64,000 nucleotides of DNA, taken from assembly GCA_019638385.1 (NCBI GenBank), contig JAHBTW010000002.1, forward strand, positions 404,765 to 468,764, given 5' to 3'. The position numbers were made by a program, and so were the translations under genes. The DNA is from Saprospiraceae bacterium (lineage in GTDB: Bacteria; Bacteroidota; Bacteroidia; Chitinophagales; Saprospiraceae). This document shows, in pieces, positions 44,597 through 55,400 of the stretch. The notes under the pieces were generated by a model. The model had not been told where the DNA came from. It searched no databases and worked only from the letters and a program-made list of their open reading frames with translations. How positions within the stretch are numbered: the first letter of the stretch is position 1; each line of letters begins with the position of its first letter.

Positions 44597-45778
44597 ATGC
44601 CTTTTACAAAAACCCTCCTTACCGCCATCGGTCTCTTATGGGTGACTTCCCTTGCCGCCCAAGACCCCTTTTTTGCACATTTCTTCAACAACCGCTCGCT
44701 GTTCAACCCTGCGCTGACAGGCGAAACCGGCGCCTTATCGCTGCGGGCTTTGTACAAATCCCAATGGCATTTGGGCGGAGACATTCCCTACCGCACCATG
44801 GCGGCTACCCTCGAAGAAAGTATGCCTTGCAGTTGGTTCGACTGGGGCCTCAACGCCGTACAGGATGTGGAAGGCGATGGGCGGCTGAGCACTTTCAGCG
44901 GCGGATTTATGCTGGCCGGTACGCCGACTTTGGAAATGCGGGATGCTATTCACAACCTGCGCATCGGTGTGGGCCTCAACTGGGCGCAACGCCGCATTGA
45001 TTTCAGCCGCCTCACGTTTTCCGATCAGTTGGACCCCAAGTACGGCTTCTTTGACGTCAACGGAAACCCGAATCCTACCGGCTTCGTACCGCCCGATTTT
45101 ACCGGTTCTTATTGGTATTTCATGCCTACTGTGGGCGTGGCGTACAAGGCACTGTTTAACAAAACCAACCGGCATCTGGGCGTTTTCAGCATCGGGTACA
45201 GCATGCACAATTTGTTAGGGCTGGGCGATGCCAATGTGTTTGGTCATCAGGAATCGGTGTTGCGCATCGGCACCACCACAGCGCCCCGGCATACGGCTTT
45301 TGCCGAGTGGGAATTTGTGCCGTATTACAGCGCTCAGGCTTATCTCAGTATAAAGCCCACGGTGCTATGGCAGCAACAGGGCGGGCTGACATATCTGGAG
45401 GCCGGCATCAAGGCCGGTCTTAGCCGCATGGTGGCAGCCGGCGCGTATTATCACTTTGGGCGACGACCGCCGAGCGGGGTGAACACCAATTGGTTGTCGT
45501 TCAATGTGGAAACCAGTGTACTAACCACTACCGGCAACCGCAACACTAATCGCTTCGACCTCGGTTTGTCCTTCTCGCCCAACATCAGCGGATTACAAAA
45601 TACGGTGGGCGTGGGCAGCATCGTGGAGGTGTCGGTGGCGGTACACTTTGCGGCCAGTCCGGGATGTAAACTTATGGGCCGGGAAGACGATGTGTCCTAT
45701 GGTAAACTGCCATGCCCCACCGCCGCACAAAGCCGGCGCTCCAAACTCTATGAAAATATTTGGTACGGAAAAAAATAG
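44597..45778 (+). CDS. PorP/SprF-family outer-membrane protein (module 2)
   Basis: 393 residues with a signal peptide (MPFTKTLLTAIGLLWVTSLA, then AQ). The family start is present: DPFFAHFFNNRSLFNPALTG, then LRALYKSQWHLGG. Amphipathic strands rich in Gly and aromatic residues follow, with a C-terminal tail of about 45 residues (LMGREDDVSYGKLPCPTAAQ) beyond the usual barrel. It ends two bases before the start of the PKD giant at 45781, so they are probably translated together, and it likely serves in secretion or anchoring of that giant. A variant -7 element (TACCTTCG, 44570-44577) just upstream suggests an additional internal promoter. Confidence 0.93.
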   Translation: MPFTKTLLTAIGLLWVTSLAAQDPFFAHFFNNRSLFNPALTGETGALSLRALYKSQWHLGGDIPYRTMAATLEESMPCSWFDWGLNAVQDVEGDGRLSTFSGGFMLAGTPTLEMRDAIHNLRIGVGLNWAQRRIDFSRLTFSDQLDPKYGFFDVNGNPNPTGFVPPDFTGSYWYFMPTVGVAYKALFNKTNRHLGVFSIGYSMHNLLGLGDANVFGHQESVLRIGTTTAPRHTAFAEWEFVPYYSAQAYLSIKPTVLWQQQGGLTYLEAGIKAGLSRMVAAGAYYHFGRRPPSGVNTNWLSFNVETSVLTTTGNRNTNRFDLGLSFSPNISGLQNTVGVGSIVEVSVAVHFAASPGCKLMGREDDVSYGKLPCPTAAQSRRSKLYENIWYGKK

Positions 45779-45780
45779 AT

Positions 45781-48700
45781 ATGAAGACCCTAATTCCAAT
45801 TGCAATTATTCTGTTATTAGCGCGGCTCGGTTTTGGGCAGGCACCCGGATGTTCCCTTCAAATTTGTAACAGAGCACAATGCGGCGCTGGTTTTGCAAAC
45901 TATTCTGCTTCTGGTCAAAATGTGTTTTGTGAAGGCAGTCTGATCACTTTGGCCAACACCAGTTCTATTCCCGACTGGCAGATTTTTTTTGTAGATTGGG
46001 GAGATGGACAAATAGATACGATTACAAATTACAATGACATTACACATACCTACGATTACTCCGGTATAGACAGATGCGCGGAAGGGCCGGAATTCATCCA
46101 AACCATTTGCTGGATAGGTAGGAAAACTTGTCCGGCAGGAGAGAGTTGCAATACCGGTACTACCTTTATTAGCGTACTTCTGCGCCCCGTAGCCCGTTTT
46201 TCCGCACCCAGCGAAGTGTGTATTAATACCCCTGTTAATTTCTCAGAGAATAGTTGTAATGTTCCGCCTTCGCCTGACGGCAGCTACCTTTGGAACTTCG
46301 GCGACGGCAATACCTCTACGCTCCCCAACCCATCCCACACCTACGCCACGCCCGGCAACTACACCGTATCCCTCACCGTGACCAATACCTGCGGCTCGGA
46401 TACGCAAACCCGGCCAGTGCGGGTAGTAGCGCCCCCGGAAGCAGCGTTTAGCTATACGCCTGCCAATGGCTGCGGCCCCACTACCATCTCCTTCACCGAC
46501 CAAGCCAACCAGTGGAGCAACACCGTGTGGAGCATCACGCCGGCTGATACTACCCGTTGGCGTTTTGCGGATACGACCATGACGCTCAATACGGATGATA
46601 TTGTGGTGAATTTTCTACAGCCGGGCGCCTACACCGTGCGGCAACGCGCTTTCAATGCCTGCGGAGAAGATTTTGAAACCGTTACCATCAATATTTATCA
46701 GCCACCCAATATCAGCCTCACTGCCCCGCCGCCGTCCTGCGATCAGGTGATGCTCTCTTCGGCGGGCCTCAATTTCAGCCACAGTGGTGAGATTACCAAT
46801 TTCCAATGGACCTTCACCAATGGCACGCCGGCATCGGCCACCGGCCCGACGTTCAGCGGGGTCACTTTTATGCAATCCGGGTCCATTACCCTCACCATCA
46901 CCAGCCCTTGCGGCGATCAAACCCAGACCGTACCTGTGACGGTGGCCAATACCGACCCCATCGCCTTTGCTCCCGGCAACCCGGCTACGCTTTGTGTCAA
47001 TGCCATGCCGGCCATGCTGCAAGCCACTCCCGCCAACGGGCAGTGGAGCGGAACGGGTATTGATGCGGCCGGAGTGCTGAATCCTGCCGGTCTCAATCCA
47101 GGCATTTATACCTACACTTATTCAACCGGAGCCGTACAATGCCCCAATTCCAGCACTACCAATGTAGAAATCCTACCTGCCGTAACGGCTGCTATTGCCC
47201 CGGTAAATCCCGCCTGCGAAAGCCTGAACTACTCACCGCAAGTGAGCTATACCGGCGCCGTCAATACCTACAATTGGTCATTTCCCGGCGGCAATCCTTC
47301 CACTTCTATGCAGGCCAATCCCACCGGCATTCAATACAATATGCCCGGAACCTTTCTCGCCACAGTCGAAGCAACGGGTGCTTGCGGTACAGCCCTCGAT
47401 ACGGTGGAGATCGTTGTGCAAGCCAATGTGCAACTGAACATCACGCCACCGCAGGGGCCGCTTTGCTCCGGTTCTTCACCCATTGCGCTGGAGGTCAATC
47501 AACAGGGCGGCGTCTGGTCGGGCAACGGCATTACGGATGCGGATACAGGCATTTTCGACCCCGGCATCGTCACCCCCGGCCAGGCCAACAACATTCAGTA
47601 CACTCTCGACAATGGGCCTTGCAGCGCCTCGGCCAACATTTCCATTACGGTGGTGGCTTCCGCCAACATCTCCTTTCCGGCGGATACTTTTTGTATTGAC
47701 AGCGACCCGCGCGCTTTGTCTATTATGCCTTTAGGGGGCAGCTTTTCCGGCAATGGGGTAGATACCATGACGGGCGTTTTTGACCCCGCTGCTGCGGGAA
47801 TAAATACGCACGACATCGGCTACGCTTTTACCGATGCCAACGGCTGCATGGTAAACGCCGTAGCACAAATACTGGTGGAAGATACGCCGCTGCTGGGCCT
47901 GCCCGACACAACGCTGCTCTGCCTGTCTGCCATCAGTATCAACCTGCCTGTCACGGTCGGGTTTGCACCCAATCCGCCCGGCGGAACAGCTATCTGGAGC
48001 GGCCCCGGCATCCAAAACCCGCAGGGCGATTTCAATGCCGGCACTTTGAGCGAGGGCGTATATGCCATAGTCGTTGAATATCGCCGCAATGATTGCGTGG
48101 TGCGGGATACGATCCTCGCGGAACTCACCCAGCCGCAACCTTTGGCCATCAGCCCGGACACCACCGTTTGTATCAGCGACCAGTTTTTACAATTGCAAAC
48201 TAACCTCTCCGGCGGGCAATGGTTCGGCCCCGGCGTGGACAACAACGGACGCATTGACTTACAGGCTGCCGGCGGTAATACTACGCACACCTACCGCTAT
48301 GAGTTTGCCATAGGGACCAATTGTGAACAAACAGCTTCTCTTGAGGTCGAAATCATTGACCTCGGCGCACTCGTGAATGCCGGCCCCGACATTGCTATCT
48401 GCGCCGGCGCTGCCGACTTTACCCTGGGCGGCGCCTCACCGGCCGATGGATACTGGCTGGGAACAGGGATTGTCAATGCTCAAACCGGCAGCGTTGACCT
48501 CGGCCTGTTGGAACTTGATTCCACCTACACTTATCAATACTGCATAGAAAGCCAGGCGGTGGCCGGTTGCATGGCCTGCGACAGCCGCACGTTCGTCGTT
48601 TATTCCAATCCCGTAGCGGAGTTCTCTTTAGATGGCACGGCTTGTATCGGCGAAACATTCGGCGTCCAAAATACCGGTACGGGCGCCGATCAGTTTCGCT

Positions 48701-51618
48701 GGAACTTCGGCGACGGATCGCCCGTAGTGACGCTGCCCAATCCTGAGCACCAATATGCTTCATCGGGCAATTACACCATTGAGCTAATAGCCATCAACTC
48801 GGCTACTACCTGCCGCGATACGGCCACCTTCAGCGTATTTGTCACCACGCCGCCCATTGCCGCATTTACGCTAGAGGAAGACGAGGGTTGCGCTCCATTT
48901 CCATTAGTCATTCAGGATGGCAGCAGCGGGTTCGAAATACAGCGCACCTGGTTTGTGGCGGGAGACACCACGATGGGCGCGCCGCCGATAGGTGTGCTGT
49001 TGGACAGCATTACACAAGACTCCATTTTTATCATCCGCTTAGAGGCGAGGAATTTGTGCGGTGTTCGCACTGCGGAGGCGGAAGTGTTGGTCCGTCCTTA
49101 CCCCATCGTTCGATTCGGTGTTTTTCCTGACGAAGGTTGCTCGCCCTTGGAGATCGAATTGTCGAATGCCACAGTGGGCAATCCACAAACCTACTTTTGG
49201 GACCTCGGCAATGGCACGACCTCTACCGATAGCCTCCCGTCTTTCCCTGTTTATACAACTCCCGATACCACGGTGTCTATTTATACGATCACGCTCATTT
49301 CCACCAATGCCTGCGGCGCCGATACGCTCTCCAAAGAAGTCGTGGTGTATCCGCCCGATGTGCAGGCATTTATAGAAGTGGACACTTTGTCGGGATGCGC
49401 TCCCTTAGTTATTCAGGCCGAGAGCTTTTCTACTCCGGGGGCGATCATATCCTGGCTCGTTTTAGACCCCGCCGGCAATCAGGAGGGCAGTGTTCTGAAT
49501 GCGCCGCAATTTACACTGCAACTGCCGGGCACACACACGATCATCCTCTATGCCTCCCGTTGCGGTATGGATGCGGATACGGTTTCGATTGAAGTACTGC
49601 CGGCGCCGCAGGTTTTCTTCAGCCACCGGCCCTTTATTTGTGTGGGGCAGCCGATTGTATTTGCCAATACTTCCGTCAACATCAGCGGCAGCGAGTGGAC
49701 GTTTGGCGACGGCAACGGCAGCGCCGACTTCTCGCCTACCCATATTTTTGAGGAACCCGGCGAATATACCGTCACGCTCACAGCGTACTCCCTGTCCAAC
49801 AATTGCCCGGCTACTTTCAGCAGTACCGTCACCGTCATCGGCAATCCGGTGGCAGCATTCACGCCTTCGGCTACCAACGGCTGCGGGCCGCTCACTATAC
49901 AGTTTACGAGCAACAGCACCCCCGGTGTTAATCATGTATGGGATTTCGGCGACGGTGGCGCAGGTGCGTTCGGCCCCAACCCGGAACATACCTTCCAATC
50001 TCCCGGCAACTACGAAGTTAGGCTCACGGTGTATGATGCCGACAGTTGTTTCACCGATGTAGCGATAAGCAATATCTTTGTATTTCCCGACCCGATAGCC
50101 GATTTCAATCTGCCCAACCAATTGTATTGCCTCGGCTATGATTCCTTGCAGCCTGTAAACCTCTCGCAGGGCGCCGCGGCCTACCGCTGGCGCTGGCAAA
50201 ACGACACGTTCAACCTCAACGAGCCGGTCATTATTCCGCAAACAGCCGGAACCTTCCCACTGGAGTTGATCGCCATCAATACCTTCGAGTGCCGCGATAC
50301 TTTTGTTCGTTTGGCGAATATACTGCCCTCACCCGTAGCGGTAGCCCTACCCGACGCCGGCGCAGGTTGCCAACCGCTGTTTAACGGCTTTGGCAACCAA
50401 TCGCAACACGCCGCCACCTACCTGTGGGATTTCGGCGACGGCAATACTTCCACGGCTACCACGCCTTCACACACATACGAGCAAGCGGGTACTTTCACGG
50501 GTACGCTCACTGCCGGCAGCGCCAACGGCTGCCCTGCCGATACGGCTCAATTCGTCATTGAAGTATGGCCCAAACCGATGGCTGCTTTCCAGTTAGACCG
50601 GCCCGAATTGTGCGGTGCACCGGCAGAAGTACGCTTTGAAAACCTTTCTGCGCTGGCACAGAGCGCCGACTGGGACTTCGGCGACGGCAACGCTTCCACA
50701 GCCATTCATCCGATACACATCTATCAGACGCCCGGCGTCTATCCGGTCCGGCTTATGGTGACCAACATATATCAATGTCGCGATACCGCTATAGGGTCGG
50801 TAGATGTTTACGGCCGGCCGCTTGCCGCATTTGCATTGGACAACCCTTCCGGCTGTGAGGACTTCGAAGTGGTTTTTCAAAACAACAGTACAGAAGCGTT
50901 GCGCTACGAGTGGCGCGTCCAGTCTTTTCCCGATGTTTTTTCTGACACTAATCCCCGCGTATTGTTCACCGAACCGGGGACTTATGACGTGCAGCTCATC
51001 GCCATTTACAACGACCTGTGCCGCGACACCCTGCTACGACAAAACTATGTACGCGTCTATAGCTCGCCAACTGCGGCTTTCCGCTACGAGGCCGACAATT
51101 CCGTGAACGTGCTGGGAGACGTCTCTTTCATCAATGAATCACACAATGCCCAGCGCTTTTTCTGGGATTTGGGCGATGGGACTACTACCACCCTCTCCGA
51201 TCCGGAGCACGAGTACAGCATCAACCGCTCCATAGAGGTATTGCTCATCGCTTACCACGACAACGGCGGCGCTTTCACCTGTGCCGATTCTATCCGGCAG
51301 CCGGTTGACCCTGAATGGATTACCACGTTTTTTGCACCCAATGCCCTCTCGCCCGGCTACGGCCCGGAAGGGGTGCAAGTGTTTAAGCCGGTAGGCATCG
51401 GCCTGTTGAGTTACCGCATTGCCGTGTATTCCCCTTGGGGGGAACAAGTGTGGTACTCCGAAGCATTGGACGACAGCAGCCCCACAGAAAGCTGGAACGG
51501 CGCCAAACAAAACCGGGGCGACACCCTCCCGCAGGGCGCCTACACCTGGCGAGCCGATGTCGTATTTGTAAACGGGGTGAGCCGGATATTCACCGGTAGC
51601 GTGACGTTGCTGAGGTGA
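45781..51618 (+). CDS. Giant PKD-repeat protein with type B (gliding-motility) sorting domain
   Basis: 1945 residues from the ATG at 45781, which opens a signal peptide (MKTLIPIAIILLLARLGFGQ). At least eight canonical PKD domains are visible by their FGDG or LGDG words (for example WNFGDGNTSTLPNPSHTYAT, WTFGDGNGSADFSPTHIFEE, WDFGDGNASTAIHPIHIYQT), interspersed with Ig-like domains of the 'GxWSGxGI/GxWFGPGV' type (about 410-900). The last ~95 residues are a type B C-terminal domain (TTFFAPNALSPGYGPEGVQV ... VYSPWGEQVWYS ... LPQGAYTWRADVVF). It resembles SprB-like surface adhesins in layout. The PorP/SprF gene immediately upstream is its likely secretion partner. No hydrolytic motif is seen. 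Confidence 0.93.
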   Translation: MKTLIPIAIILLLARLGFGQAPGCSLQICNRAQCGAGFANYSASGQNVFCEGSLITLANTSSIPDWQIFFVDWGDGQIDTITNYNDITHTYDYSGIDRCAEGPEFIQTICWIGRKTCPAGESCNTGTTFISVLLRPVARFSAPSEVCINTPVNFSENSCNVPPSPDGSYLWNFGDGNTSTLPNPSHTYATPGNYTVSLTVTNTCGSDTQTRPVRVVAPPEAAFSYTPANGCGPTTISFTDQANQWSNTVWSITPADTTRWRFADTTMTLNTDDIVVNFLQPGAYTVRQRAFNACGEDFETVTINIYQPPNISLTAPPPSCDQVMLSSAGLNFSHSGEITNFQWTFTNGTPASATGPTFSGVTFMQSGSITLTITSPCGDQTQTVPVTVANTDPIAFAPGNPATLCVNAMPAMLQATPANGQWSGTGIDAAGVLNPAGLNPGIYTYTYSTGAVQCPNSSTTNVEILPAVTAAIAPVNPACESLNYSPQVSYTGAVNTYNWSFPGGNPSTSMQANPTGIQYNMPGTFLATVEATGACGTALDTVEIVVQANVQLNITPPQGPLCSGSSPIALEVNQQGGVWSGNGITDADTGIFDPGIVTPGQANNIQYTLDNGPCSASANISITVVASANISFPADTFCIDSDPRALSIMPLGGSFSGNGVDTMTGVFDPAAAGINTHDIGYAFTDANGCMVNAVAQILVEDTPLLGLPDTTLLCLSAISINLPVTVGFAPNPPGGTAIWSGPGIQNPQGDFNAGTLSEGVYAIVVEYRRNDCVVRDTILAELTQPQPLAISPDTTVCISDQFLQLQTNLSGGQWFGPGVDNNGRIDLQAAGGNTTHTYRYEFAIGTNCEQTASLEVEIIDLGALVNAGPDIAICAGAADFTLGGASPADGYWLGTGIVNAQTGSVDLGLLELDSTYTYQYCIESQAVAGCMACDSRTFVVYSNPVAEFSLDGTACIGETFGVQNTGTGADQFRWNFGDGSPVVTLPNPEHQYASSGNYTIELIAINSATTCRDTATFSVFVTTPPIAAFTLEEDEGCAPFPLVIQDGSSGFEIQRTWFVAGDTTMGAPPIGVLLDSITQDSIFIIRLEARNLCGVRTAEAEVLVRPYPIVRFGVFPDEGCSPLEIELSNATVGNPQTYFWDLGNGTTSTDSLPSFPVYTTPDTTVSIYTITLISTNACGADTLSKEVVVYPPDVQAFIEVDTLSGCAPLVIQAESFSTPGAIISWLVLDPAGNQEGSVLNAPQFTLQLPGTHTIILYASRCGMDADTVSIEVLPAPQVFFSHRPFICVGQPIVFANTSVNISGSEWTFGDGNGSADFSPTHIFEEPGEYTVTLTAYSLSNNCPATFSSTVTVIGNPVAAFTPSATNGCGPLTIQFTSNSTPGVNHVWDFGDGGAGAFGPNPEHTFQSPGNYEVRLTVYDADSCFTDVAISNIFVFPDPIADFNLPNQLYCLGYDSLQPVNLSQGAAAYRWRWQNDTFNLNEPVIIPQTAGTFPLELIAINTFECRDTFVRLANILPSPVAVALPDAGAGCQPLFNGFGNQSQHAATYLWDFGDGNTSTATTPSHTYEQAGTFTGTLTAGSANGCPADTAQFVIEVWPKPMAAFQLDRPELCGAPAEVRFENLSALAQSADWDFGDGNASTAIHPIHIYQTPGVYPVRLMVTNIYQCRDTAIGSVDVYGRPLAAFALDNPSGCEDFEVVFQNNSTEALRYEWRVQSFPDVFSDTNPRVLFTEPGTYDVQLIAIYNDLCRDTLLRQNYVRVYSSPTAAFRYEADNSVNVLGDVSFINESHNAQRFFWDLGDGTTTTLSDPEHEYSINRSIEVLLIAYHDNGGAFTCADSIRQPVDPEWITTFFAPNALSPGYGPEGVQVFKPVGIGLLSYRIAVYSPWGEQVWYSEALDDSSPTESWNGAKQNRGDTLPQGAYTWRADVVFVNGVSRIFTGSVTLLR

Positions 51619-51702
51619 ATTGGCTGCCCACACAACAAAAGCGACCTGAACACACGCTCCGGCCGCCGTTAAAAAACCCTTCATTGCTTTACGCCTATCG
51701 CA

Positions 51703-52290
51703 TTACAACTCATCGGGCGGAATGGGCGCGGGCACCACATTGCGCACAGGATGGGTGCTTTTCAGGTATTTGAAAATGGCTTCGATGTCTTCATCGGCCA
51801 TTTGGGTGTAGTTGAACCAGGGCATGGGCGGCAGCAGCGGGCGGCCGTCTTCCAGTCCTTTGTATTTGCCCTGTGTGAGCGCTCTTTTGAATTGGTCGAG
51901 CGACCAGCCGCCGATGCCCGATTCGTCGGAGGTGATGTTGGCGGCGAAGGTGACGCCCCAAGGGCCGACGCCCGCCGTCAGGTCGGCATTGAACAAGGCC
52001 CAGCCGTCGCGGAGGGCTTCCGGGGTGGGTTTGCCGAAAGGCCGGTCGGCAGGGTACCCCGACAGGTGCAATTCGGGGATGATCTCCGACTCTTGCGGCC
52101 CCATTCTTTTGGGCGAGTGGCAATCGTGGCACCCCAAGATGGTGACTAAGTACTCGCCTCTTTTCACAACGGATTCTTCTGTTGGCACCGCTGCGGCAGT
52201 TGCAGCGGGAGCCTTGTTGTCGGTGCAGTTCGTCAATGCCGCCATTCCCAACAAGACAATGGCGACGAGGGCAACGGATACATTTTTCAT
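51703..52290 (-). CDS. Lipoprotein monohaem cytochrome c
   Basis: 195 residues. An N-terminal lipobox (MAALTNC, Cys22) indicates export and lipid anchoring. A single haem-binding motif C-H-D-C-H spans residues 54-58 (ITILGCHDCH-like context), and a Met-containing loop (LLPPMPWFNYTQMADEDI) supplies the probable axial ligand before the C-terminal helix ending KYLKSTHPVRNV. Such proteins carry electrons in the periplasm. It lies 150 bp downstream of the large hybrid regulator on the same strand. No partner dehydrogenase gene is present in the window, so its pathway is unknown. Confidence 0.9.
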   Translation of the reverse strand: MKNVSVALVAIVLLGMAALTNCTDNKAPAATAAAVPTEESVVKRGEYLVTILGCHDCHSPKRMGPQESEIIPELHLSGYPADRPFGKPTPEALRDGWALFNADLTAGVGPWGVTFAANITSDESGIGGWSLDQFKRALTQGKYKGLEDGRPLLPPMPWFNYTQMADEDIEAIFKYLKSTHPVRNVVPAPIPPDEL

Positions 52291-52440
52291 AAGTGTTTGT
52301 TTTTCGTAAATAATTAGGTTGTTGCAGCGAGCGCGAATTCTCGTGCCCTGCTATTTGCTGCAAAAATGCGATGATCATATCCCACACAGGGATTGCTGTG
52401 GTTGCAAAAAGGTTGGCTGTGGTTGTATTTGCCGGAAGGT

Positions 52441-55400
52441 TTACCGGACTTTGCTCGGCGACACGCCGAATTTCTCCTTAAACGCTGTAGAAAAATACTT
52501 CTCACTGCCGAAACCGACTTCCGAAGCGACTTCACTTACGGAACCTTCTCCGTTTTTGAGTAGTTGCATCGCCCGGTCTAAGCGGTAGTTGCGAATAAAA
52601 TCGGTGGCGCTTTGGTCGGCAACGGCTTTGAGCTTGCGATGGAGTTGGGAACGGCTGATGAACAGCCTTTTGGCAAACTCTTCTACGCCGAGGGTTTCGT
52701 CCGACAGGTTTTCTTCCACCAAAAGCCGGAGGCGGCGCAGAAACTCCTGATCGGGCGGCGATAAAAACGGCTGCTCGCCTGCCGGTTCCGAGGCTGCATC
52801 TGCGACGAGATGGTTGGAGAATCGCTCCCGGAGCTTGCGGCGGAGTTGCAACAGGTTTTCCATTCGGGCCAGTAGCTCTTCGGTATTGAAAGGCTTGGTG
52901 AGGTAGTCGTCGGCGCCGGTGCGCAGGCCCTTGAGCCGGGCGTCCATGTTGGCCCTGGCCGTGAGCAGTATGATGGGAATATGCGCCGTTAATTCATTGT
53001 TTTTCAACTCCTCACACACCTCATAGCCATCTTTCACCGGCATCATAAGGTCGGAAATGACGATGTCGGGAATCAATTCCACGGCCTTTTGCAGCCCCTC
53101 GCCGCCGTTGGACGTTTCCACCACCTGCCAGTAGGCTGCGATGGATTGCCGAATGAACGTTCTCAGATCGGGATTGTCCTCAATGACCAATGCCACGGGC
53201 AGTTCCTCCTCCCGGCGATACGGCGCGCTCTCCGATTCGATGGAAGGCATTGTTGCCGTACCGGCAGCAATTGGGCCGCGTTCCTGCGCCGGAAAGGCTG
53301 TGCTCACAGGTAGCCGGAAGGTAAAAACAGAACCCTTGCCCGGCTCGCTCGCCACCGTGATGCCGCCGCCCATGAGTTGGGCCAATTCCCGGCTCAGCGC
53401 CAGCCCGATACCCGTGCCTTCTCCCGCATGGGTATGCGCGCCGTCGGCCTGATAAAAGCGGTCGAATACTTTGTCCAACTCCGCCGCCGGAATGCCGATG
53501 CCGGTATCGCTGACAGATACCAGTATGCCGGAACTCCGTTCCGGCGCCTGTATGGAACTCCGTTCCGGCGAAGGTATCAGACGGACCTCCACCGACACCT
53601 TGCCACCCGCCGGCGTAAACTTCAGCGCATTCGACAGGAGGTTATTCAGTATCAATTCCACTTTGGGGGCATCAAATTCAACGTGCGGCAGGTCGGTCGC
53701 AACGGACAGCGATAGTTCCACCCCGCGTTTTTCGGCCAGCGGCAAAAAGGAACGAAACGTTTCCCGGACGGTTTCTGCAAAATCGCCGAGCCGAAGTTCC
53801 ACTTTCATGCTCCCGCCTTCTAATTTGGCCAAATCGAGCAATTGATTCACCATGTCCAACAATCGCAGGCTGTTCGTTTCAATATGGACGGCGTTGGTTC
53901 TGATTTCGGCATCGGAGGCCCTGGCTACGATGCGGCGCGCCGGCTCCAATATGAGCGAGAGCGGGGTGCGGAACTCGTGGGTGACATTGCTAAAGAAGTT
54001 GGTTTTCAGTTGTTCCAGCGCTTTTACCCGTTCCGTTTCGCGATGTTCAAAAGCCAGTTGCTCGTGCATTTTTACCCTGCCCACCTGAAATCGCCACAAC
54101 TGCCATACGATGCCGGCCAGTATCAACGCATACAGCACATAAGCAAGCGGGGAGAGCCACCAGGGTGGATGGATGACAATTTCCAACTCCACCGGCGTGT
54201 CGTTCCACACGCCCACGCTGTTGCTACCCTGTACGCGAAACAAATAGCGGCCGGGAGCCAGGTGCGTAAAGTGGGCAAAGCGATCCGGGCGCGCCGGCGA
54301 CCAGTTTTTTTCTACGGGCAGCAGTTGGTAGCGGTACTGATTTTTTCCGGGAGCGGTAAAATCCATCGCGGCAAATTCAATGGAGAGATTGTTTTCGGCA
54401 TGGCTCAATTCCATGTATTGCCGGTTCCGGCCCGTTCCGTCGCCCAGCGCCTGAAAAGGAAACGAAAGGTTGTTCACCTTTAAGCCGATGATATATACCT
54501 GCGGCGGCTTATCACTGAATTGCAGTTTTTCAGAAAAAAAGCGGTTGATGCCGTTTACGCCCCCGAAGAGCAATTCGCCGGAAGGCGCTTTAGAAAAAGC
54601 CTGCGTATTGAATTCATTGCTCTGTAAACCGTCGCCGGCGGTAAACGGCGTGATGGAAACCGCCCGATCGCCTTCTATCCGTATTTTGGCCAGACCCCGG
54701 TTGGTACTGCACCAAAAATGGCCGCTGTTGTCGGGCAAAATGCCATACACTACATCGTTGGGCAACCCCTCTTCTGTGGTGATGTAGGAAAAAGCGCCCG
54801 ACCGAATATTGAGGCGATTGATGCCGCCGCCTTTGGTACCGATCCAAAGTACGGCATCCGGTTTTTCGGGGTCGGGCAGTATGCAGGCGATGGAGTTGTT
54901 GTTGGGCGCTGTGCCGCTTTGGCCGGTTGCTTTGATCAATTGAAAATCCATCTTATCCGCTTTGAGGCTTCCCTTCACCAGGCCGTATTGCGTACCCGCC
55001 CATATATGGCCGTTGCCGTCTTCGGCCAGCGCAATGGTGAGCACCGTCTCTTGTTCTTCTCCGAAGAGCGCGCCGAAGTCAAAGATGGTTTGCCTGCCGG
55101 TAGGGGGGTCTAAGCGCAGCAGCTTCCCGTAGCTGCCCGACACCCACAGGGCGCCGTCGCGGGTGCGCAGCAGGCGGGAATAGGTATTGCGACCGATGGC
55201 GTTGATGCCGTAACTTTTTATCAGCGACCCGTCGGGGCGGTAATGCCGCAACTCATTTTCGTTGATATTGCCTTCCCGCAGGCCGCTCAGCAGCCAGTAT
55301 TCTCCATTGGGCAGGTACAACAGATCATTTTGCTGCGGCAAAGCGTCGGGGAAGGCCGGTTCATCCGACAGCTTGCCGGTAGCGGGGTCGTACCGAACGA

